64,000 bases of DNA from Nymphalis io. Its lineage: Eukaryota > Arthropoda > Insecta > Lepidoptera > Nymphalidae. Position 1 is the stretch's first letter. The number at the start of each line of letters is the position of its first letter. The notes beneath the pieces were generated by a model. The model saw nothing but the letters and a program-made list of their open reading frames with translations. It was not told the origin of the DNA and did no database searches. This document shows positions 57,136 to 64,000 of the stretch, piece by piece. Made by a program: the position numbers and the translations under genes. The DNA is taken from assembly GCF_905147045.1 (NCBI RefSeq), contig NC_065903.1, positions 7,068,001 through 7,132,000 of the forward strand. Direction: 5' to 3'.

Positions 57136-58619
57136 ATGCATTATATACAAAAATATTTGGATAAACTGCAAATCCCTAAGACAAATAATAAACCGATAAG
57201 TAATGGATATAAAACAAATATCTTTTTATATTGCAATTATTATAGCTTTTATTCTCAAAAGGTAAGATTTTTATTACGATGTTAGTTTTTGACGTTAATA
57301 CTCAACTTTTTATTAAAAATTATACCTCCAATGAAAGTATTTTGTTCACTGATATTTTCTTTTGATAAGTTTTGTATTTATTTGCAGGTTCTAATGGCCC
57401 TGTATGAAAAAAATATTGACTTTGAACCTCTAGTAATAGATATCACCAAAGGAGAACAGTACTCTCCATGGTTTCTTGAAATAAATCCCCGTGGTGAAAT
57501 CCCAGTTCTCAAAGTCAATAAGTCTGTTATACCAGATTCTACCCGAATTCTAGATTACCTAGAACTCTACTTAGACCATGGTGTTTTTTTTTTTAGATAA
57601 ATGAAGTATAAATTTAAAAACTTAATATTAAGAATTGCTTTTGTTTTAGATATGCCACCACTGATTGAAGTATCACAGGACAGCAAAATTCTTGCAACTA
57701 TTACAAAGTTCAGAGATCTTATTGAGGCTCTACCAGCTGGTTTAATTACAGTGGGTTCATTTTTTCACCCACATCTATGTGGCAGCCCTAAACTACCTTT
57801 TATTCTACCAGTTAGAGAAGTTCTTAAAAGTAATTTAAAACAATTTACTGACAGTTAAAAGAGTTACGTCAATTGTCAATATACTCCATTACAATTAATT
57901 TCCAGATGGAGACTTGAGCAGTTCAAAAAATCTAAGAAAGCTAGCTGAAGAAAATCCCGTAGCTAAAGGAGTTTTATTGTATAAAGCAGAGATACAAGAT
58001 AGAAAACACGAAATCATTGCTAATGAAGAAGAATATTTAAAAGTATTAAATATAGTAGATGAAGTTTTAGCCCAAGTTGAAATACAACTTAAAACACAAA
58101 GTGAAGGTAATTTATGTATAAATTTTTAAATATTATCAATGATAAAAATATAAATATTTATATTTAGTAATTTTTGTAAGTATTTTAATAATAATTGTTT
58201 AAGTATAAAGTATTATCTGGGTTTTTAAATTGTATTTTATTTATAGGAATAACTTTTTAGTTAAAAAAATTGAGAATATTAAATTCAAAGTTATGTAAAA
58301 TATTTTTTATTTTTCAGATAATTGGCTTTGTTGTGAAAAATTTAGCATAGCAGATATAAATTTAACTGTTCTTCTGCAACGTTTATGGGAACTAGGCTTA
58401 GAAGAAAGATTCTGGACAAATGGTAAACGGCCCAATATAGAAAATTATTTTGCTCGTGTTAAATTACGTGAGTCCTTTAAAAAGACCATACCTAATCTAC
58501 CTGTTCACATAAAGATGATTTTAACATCACAACCTCCTATCTATGTTGGAGCTGCAGGTGCAGTTTCTATTGGAGTTGTGTTTGTTTTGGCATATGTTGT
58601 CAAGAAACTTATCCGTTAA
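57136..58619 (+). CDS. Gdap1: GDAP1 (ganglioside-induced differentiation-associated protein 1), 5 exons
   Basis: Tail-anchored outer mitochondrial membrane protein of the GST fold, linked in animals to mitochondrial fission and redox balance. Exons: 57136-57261, 57388-57580, 57650-57829, 57906-58106, 58318-58619, phases consistent, 333 residues. N-terminal thioredoxin-like half: 'FLYCNYYSFYSQKVLMALYE' across the first junction, 'EINPRGEIPVLKV', 'VIPDSTRILDYLE'. C-terminal GST half: 'KFRDLIEALPAG', the GDAP1 loop in exon 4, 'SIADINLTVLLQRLWELGL', then 'GAAGAVSIGVVFVLAYVV' (membrane anchor) and basic KKLIR end. Intron 2 is only 69 bp and begins GTG followed by a run of T. Downstream lies a long AT-rich region before FITM2 (tail to tail). 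Confidence 0.93.
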
Positions 58620-60959
58620 TAATATTATTCCATATATAACAATATGATACGATAAACGAAAGCATACCATACCAATCTTTATGTATAAAGTTATTATTCG
58701 AAATGTGTATCTTAGTATAGAAGTCAATGGACATATTATATATTTAGGCTATAACCATATTTAGCCTTCTTTTAAACTTTTTCATATATATAGTAATTTA
58801 GTATCTTTGACTATATTATGAATACAGGAAAAAGCAAGAGGTAAGGTGATAGTATAATGCATCTATGAAACTTATTATATTTAATAGCATTTGGCATGTA
58901 CATTTGTTATTTTGCATGTTGATTTTGCCATTATATAGAAATACATTATTATATTTACATTGTAATATATTTACTATAGTTTTATATAAGATCTGAGCAG
59001 AGAATACAGCATTGGTTAATTCTATCTCAAACATTCTTCTGATTTACCTAAAAAATGTACATTACTTAGTTTTACTTTTATGATGTAAAATATTCATGCT
59101 TTATTCTTTGTTCTGATGTTATCGAAATCTAGATAGATTATTTAAATAAAAAAATAAATAAAAAAAAAAAACAATATTTTCTTAGTGAAATAAATTATAA
59201 TTTATAACCCTGTTATATAATATGTGCAAGATATATTTATTTCCCTTAATATTCTTTGTAGATGTTCATACCTACAATAAACTTCATAAAATAGCACCTT
59301 TAGAATTAATATGTAATATTTATATGTAATGTATCTATATTATACGGTTATTATGGACATAGGTTGGTATATCGGTATTCTGTATGCATTTAAATCAAAC
59401 AAAATTTTACTAGTATTAAATTAATAACAATAAACAGCTACCTATCGGCAAAACAAAAAGTGCCTTACTAAATATATATGTAAACAGATATATTATAAAT
59501 AACATAAATATTATCTTTTAGGTACAGGTAAATTTTGTAGAATTACGTAACTACGTTTAGATTTAAATGATATTTAAATTTAGTAAAAGATATAAAAAAA
59601 ATTACAGGTTTCCGTGATGACGACATTGTAATTTGTGTAATGTAGCTAACCGTGCGTCCTTAGTTTGACCTGTAGCTCGATCAATACGAAACCACTATTG
59701 TACGGTTGACTTGGTTACACTTGACTTAATTAATATCTTAGTATTGCTACCCGGTGTTCTAACCCCCAAAATTAATTATACAAATTTAAAGTTGAAACAG
59801 TGTAATTACTTTGGAATAAGATTATTTTTTACGTATACCTATGTATGTCCATATAAGCAAACACACTTTAATTGTGAATTTATCTCTATGGGCCCTTTTT
59901 TTTAAGAGATATATATATTTAAAGTGAAAACGTTACTTTTTTTTTAATCGGATCAACCGTCAACCTAGGCTTATTTTATGACGTAATTGCTGCAACGCGG
60001 GCTTTCAAAAATATATATCCTTACGGCATATTTAATACAAAAAATTTCTTTACGATAAGCAATTTTGATGTCTGAAAATAAACATCTAAGGTTAATTGAG
60101 TAGGTACTATTTAAAAATGTAAATCCTAAGCCGAAGAATAAAAAAATCTTCATGTAATGCATATTTATTACTGAATATACTACATTGTAGCGTAATCACA
60201 TTAGTTCTTGCAGGTTTTTTTCAACTTGTGTGTGATAACGAAATTTATGATTTTGGGAAGTAATCTATCAATTCTTTACATTATCTGAGCTATCAGTAGG
60301 TAAATATGAGAAAATATTATTTTTAGGCTTCATAAAATTATGCACTTGAGATAACGAAGAGACAGCTTCTTTGGAATAACAAAAAAAAATATATATGTGT
60401 ATATAAAAGATATATTGCACACAGAAATGTTTACATTATGTCAGTGAGTTTTATAATAGAAATATGTAACACAAACTGGCTGGATATATTAATGCGTATA
60501 AAAATGTGATTAAAGTAGTAAATTTATTATAAGTTTTGAAATTGATTATCGTTGAATGCATTTTAATTAAAATCCTTTACTTTAAAAATGTTAGTATTTT
60601 GGTAAAATGAAATGTACAAAAGTATAAATTAGAAGGATTGCAAAAGGATTTATATTACTTATAGATTAGGGTTTAACTTACAAAAAAATATACTATTAAA
60701 TAAGTACCTTGTAAATTTTATTTACAAACAAAAAAAATGTTGATGCCTTAAAAATGAGGAAGTAATTAAACAACATCTTCCATAAAGGCAATATTTTTAC
60801 AGCCACCAAAACAAACATGTATAATATATTATCACACCATTTATATTTTAAAGCTTAAGGTAAATATCTCCCAATATATAAAAACACTCATCATAATAAA
60901 TATTAAACTACAATTGAAAAGACAATAAATGTAACAAAATCATATATAATTATTTAACC
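58620..60959. other. AT-rich region between converging GDAP1 and FITM2
   Basis: Probably long 3' UTRs plus spacer. AATAAA-containing A-rich stretches at 59140-59170 could end GDAP1; TTTATT near 60718 could end FITM2. No gene or known repeat seen. Confidence 0.4.
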
Positions 60960-62045
60960 CTATTTTGTATCATTAGATTCTACTGGTTCTTGAACTTTGT
61001 TTATTGGCATTCCCATGAAGTGTTTACCATTACTAATAAGTGATCTTCTTCTTTGTGGTATACTTGCAGAAGTTGTTTTGTCTGAATTGTATTTAAAAAC
61101 TCCTTGACCTGGTAAGTTTGGAAGTATGTTAGGTATTGTGTACCATACTCTGTATGTTACAAACCATGTAAGTATTGCTATGATTCCACTTATAAATTTC
61201 TCAACCATAATGTGATAATACAATATTGTTGATACCAACATTACATCCCATAATAGTTGAAAAAGAGCAATAACTATTAAAAATGCTCTTACATATGGAG
61301 TAAACTTCTCATAGGATGTTTTTAAAGTATTTAATTCATCGGTGTTGATATTTCTTAGAGGATTAACACTAGGTGACTTGTCATTAACACTTCGGTAATA
61401 TTTCTCATCACGGATATAGTCTTTAATTCTTTCCCAACCATTAATAGCTCTTGCTTCTTCTATTAAAATTAAACTTGAATAAATTAAAATAAAACAGTGA
61501 CCTGATATATCAAATCCATTCCAAAAATGCCCATTTTTTAAACACGTAACTTTATCATCATAATATTTTGAGTTGCAGCGGCCATACTTTGTTTCAATTA
61601 TGTTAAATATTGTTGTCCATGTATACCAAAATACAGTAGCAATTAGAAGTCTTAATAAATGAGCTGTTAAGATAATCTTTCTTTTGCCACAACAAGTAGT
61701 GTAAGAGGTCAAAAAGACATATGGAATTGTTAGAAATAATGTCCAGAACCATCCAAGTTTTACAAAATACTGGTTGAATATGTTATCGCTTCTTGAGAAA
61801 TATGACTTTGGAAAAGTTAGGACATCAGCTATAAGGGATAATAAAAAGAGAGCTCCTAAATAAATTGCTATTTTTAAACTTGTGTCAAAGAATAACACTT
61901 TCTTACAAATGTGCACAATCATAAGTATTAGAATTTCTAATACAGACGATGCTTCTCGGATGGGCTTTGTACCTTTTGAATCTGGCGATTCATTTTGAAT
62001 TTTAAAATTCATTCGTTTACTTTTAAAACTGGCTCTGCTTGTCAT
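60960..62045 (-). CDS. FITM2: Fat storage-inducing transmembrane protein (FITM2-like), single exon
   Basis: ER multi-pass protein of the FIT family, an acyl-CoA diphosphatase-type enzyme required for normal lipid droplet formation. 361 residues, no intron. At least five hydrophobic segments ('AIYLGALFLLSLIADVL', 'WTLFLTIPYVFLTSY', 'LLRLLIATVFWYTW', 'FILIYSSLILI', 'AFLIVIALFQLLWDVMLV'). The family signature 'NGFDISGHCFIL' carries H183, the first catalytic His; H278 in 'TILYYHIMVEKF' fits the second. Compared with vertebrate FIT2 it has a longer N-terminus and about 40 extra charged residues between the two His (about 205-250). Start ATG 62045; the stop is TAG. Confidence 0.93.
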   Translation of the reverse strand: MTSRASFKSKRMNFKIQNESPDSKGTKPIREASSVLEILILMIVHICKKVLFFDTSLKIAIYLGALFLLSLIADVLTFPKSYFSRSDNIFNQYFVKLGWFWTLFLTIPYVFLTSYTTCCGKRKIILTAHLLRLLIATVFWYTWTTIFNIIETKYGRCNSKYYDDKVTCLKNGHFWNGFDISGHCFILIYSSLILIEEARAINGWERIKDYIRDEKYYRSVNDKSPSVNPLRNINTDELNTLKTSYEKFTPYVRAFLIVIALFQLLWDVMLVSTILYYHIMVEKFISGIIAILTWFVTYRVWYTIPNILPNLPGQGVFKYNSDKTTSASIPQRRRSLISNGKHFMGMPINKVQEPVESNDTK

Positions 62046-62708
62046 GGTTTTAGAAAAACTTTCATAACTATTTCACAAATCATTTACGATTTCTACTTTT
62101 CTTTTAGTTAGATTTGACAGATTATTCTGTCATCTATATAGTGAGGACATAGAGTATATAAGACAATATCGACGTTGAATTGATAAATAAGTATTATAAT
62201 ATTATGTACTCGATACTATAATGTACACGCTGATCATTTGCGAGATACTGTAAAAAAATTTAACATAAAAAATGTGTTGTTGAAATGATTCTCAAGATTA
62301 TTTTAATTAAAATATTTGTGTTCAGCATCGAAGGAAGAAGCCACAACCACTCCAATTTTATTAGGGTTGATGAATATAAATGTGGCAGATTTTCATCAGA
62401 CATGTATGCAAGTTTCCCCACTAACAATACTGTTTCTCCTCTTAGTAATAATGCTAATGTACAAAATACCTGATAAGATTTATTTATCACCATGTTTATT
62501 TTTGTCAATGTCAACAAAATTCAATTATTATTATTCTGTGCAATTTGCTATCATGTCTTTTGTGTCTATGTTTATAAAGCGTTCATGGTCGTTCTATATA
62601 TTCTATTTTCCCTCCATTGTTTTTTAATTTGCGTGCAATTTTAAAAGAAAATCAATTGATAAAACGTTTATCAACTCTTCCATTATTGTTTACTTTCCAA
62701 AGTTCAGG
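62046..62708. promoter_or_regulatory. Shared upstream region of FITM2 (-) and the chromodomain gene (+)
   Basis: The two genes are divergent with 663 bp between start codons. Overlapping open frames on both strands at 62260-62630 start at non-ATG codons and match nothing I know. A divergent promoter arrangement is inferred from position only. Confidence 0.35.
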
Positions 62709-63368
62709 ATGCGGAAAGTATCAAAGAGTCGTACGGACGATGATATTGTTTCATCAACGAATGGATCTGGATCTATAAGCAATGAAGAGCATCAGGAAGC
62801 GGATCAATCGGTACATGACGAAAAAGAGTCTAATGATAAATTAGACAGTAATGATTTTGAAAGTGAATCTGAAAAGCCTAAAGAATCAACTAAGAAAACT
62901 AAAGCAAAAAGTAAATCGAAGAAAAAAAAGATTGATAAAAGCAACAACAAAAAAGACGCCGAGGAAGAGTTTGAGGTTTGCATAAATTCTTATTTACTTT
63001 CCATTATAAACTTGTTGTTATTATTATTATATTATAATATTATTAAATTTTAATTATCAACTATTAATAGCTCTTGCTTCTAATAAGACATATTTGTGTG
63101 AGTTTATTTTTATAAGTTATAAATATTTTTAAAAGTTTTTGGCGAAGTTCTTGTTCTTATGGCGAATTATTTGTTGCAAAAAATTTATTTTATTATTAAC
63201 TGCAATCATTACCATTACATACAGGTGGAGAAAATTGTAGATTCCAAGAGAATCAAGGGCAAATTGCATTACTTAATTCGTTGGAAGGGATATTCTGTTG
63301 ATAGTGACACTTGGGAGCCTGCTCATACTCTATCATGCCCTGACTTGATCAACAAGTTTAATGAAGAA
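62709..63368 (+). CDS. HP1/chromobox-type chromodomain protein, first two coding exons (partial)
   Basis: Exons 62709-62975 and 63225-63368 (phase 0) encode 137 residues so far. The N-terminus is acidic and Ser-rich then strongly basic ('KKTKAKSKSKKKKIDKS'), followed from residue about 85 by a chromodomain, 'EEFEVEKIVDSKRIKGKLHY', with the 'IRWKGYSVDSDTWEP' core. HP1 proteins bind H3K9-methylated tails through three aromatic residues; Trp and Tyr of WKGY are present and the N-terminal Tyr is Phe here. The second exon ends at a GTAAGT donor and no further exon is seen to 64000, so a chromo shadow domain, if any, lies outside. The exon 1 donor (GAG|GTTTGC) is weak, but the junction restores the domain exactly. 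Orthology (HP1a, b, c or other) is open. Confidence 0.85.
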
Positions 63369-63639
63369 GTAAGTTTACAGCGTTTTCATTATATATGAAA
63401 ACAAAATTAATGGATCTAAGCCTATTCCAACCACAAGAGTAGTAAACCCAAATAAACAACTTTTACACCAATATCATTGGCCGAGATCTTGAAAAATCAA
63501 TGATATTCAATATAGTTCATGAAAAAAATGCATTTCAAATGTCCATGAATTTGTAATCAGAACTTCAAAGTTAAAATAATGTGGCTATAACTAGTTAAGT
63601 GGAATAGTGTTACTTAAAAAAAAGTTAATAAAATAACTA

Positions 63640-63945
63640 GGCCGAGATGGCCTATTGGTTAGAGTTAGTATAGGTTAGTGTGAATCTTAAATGATGATCA
63701 TGGGTTCAAACCCAGGCAAGCATCACTGAATTGTCATGTGCTTAATTTGTTTTTATAATTCATATCGCGCTTGACGGTGAAAGAAAACATTGTGATGAAA
63801 CCTGCATGTGTTAAATGTCACTGAAATTCTGCCACATGTATATTCCACCAACCCGCATTGAAGCACATAAGCTCCAAGCCAAAAAAGGAGAAGAGGCTTT
63901 AGTCCAGCAGTGGGACATTCACAGACTGTCACTGTGTAATTTTTT
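63640..63945 (+). repeat. tRNA-derived SINE family 2 copy in the chromodomain gene
   Basis: 'ggccgagatggcctattgg' A-box region, 'gggttcaaacccagg' B box, body 'attctgccacatgtatattccaccaacccgcattg', tail 'cagcagtgggacattcacagactgtcactgt'. It carries a short duplication in the head ('ttagagttagtataggttagt'). Probably intronic. Confidence 0.8.
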
Positions 63946-64000
63946 TTTGCTTCCAAAGAGAATTCTTGACCAATGATATCATGTCAATTCAACATCTAAG

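Noticed and set aside
62260..62627. Overlapping open frames on both strands between FITM2 and the chromodomain gene
   Set aside because: No ATG at the heads, conflicting strands, no recognised family; only a vague impression of a small membrane protein.

Overview
The window is AT-rich insect nuclear DNA, most likely from a butterfly or moth. The evidence is conserved animal genes split by short GT-AG introns, two recurring SINE-like families of the kind common in Lepidoptera, a mariner, hAT-type elements and LINE relics. All calls come from reading the sequence and its conceptual translations; exon borders were placed by hand from splice sites and reading phase, and no search was run.

Layout. 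1-9.2 kb is gene-free and repeat-rich: a short hAT-type element with target duplications, a Jockey-like LINE 3' end, and a larger repeat ('family B') split by a 5'-truncated LINE. 9.9-17.8 kb is a compact gene block. USB1 (U6 snRNA 3' end trimming, 5 exons) is followed after only 8 nt by the intronless CCCH zinc finger gene ZC3H3/Smicl, both on +, and ASPSCR1/TUG (8 exons) converges on them from the - strand. 18.4-22.4 kb holds a second copy of another repeat ('family A') and an inverted copy of family B. 23.2-30.7 kb (-) is a complete NMDA-type glutamate receptor subunit 2 gene (Nmdar2/Grin2-like, 15 coding exons, about 1061 residues), possibly with a far-upstream 5' exon in a GC-rich island near 41 kb.

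31-53.9 kb has no intact gene. It carries SINE copies, a mariner with both ends, hAT and LINE relics, and a family A copy split by a 2.4 kb insertion that contains a Ty3/gypsy-type pol relic. 53.9-63.4 kb is a second gene block: intronless YTHDC1 (nuclear m6A reader, -), GDAP1 (GST-like, tail-anchored mitochondrial protein, +, 5 exons), intronless FITM2-like (ER lipid droplet protein, -) and the first two coding exons of an HP1/chromobox-type gene (+) that runs off the window.

Three of the genes act on nuclear RNA (USB1, ZC3H3, YTHDC1). The best lead is the tight USB1-ZC3H3 pair, which looks like a dicistronic or nested-promoter unit. Next come the family B repeats with a CRE-like palindrome near each end, the reconstructed PDZ-ligand tail of Nmdar2, and several clean nested-transposon structures.
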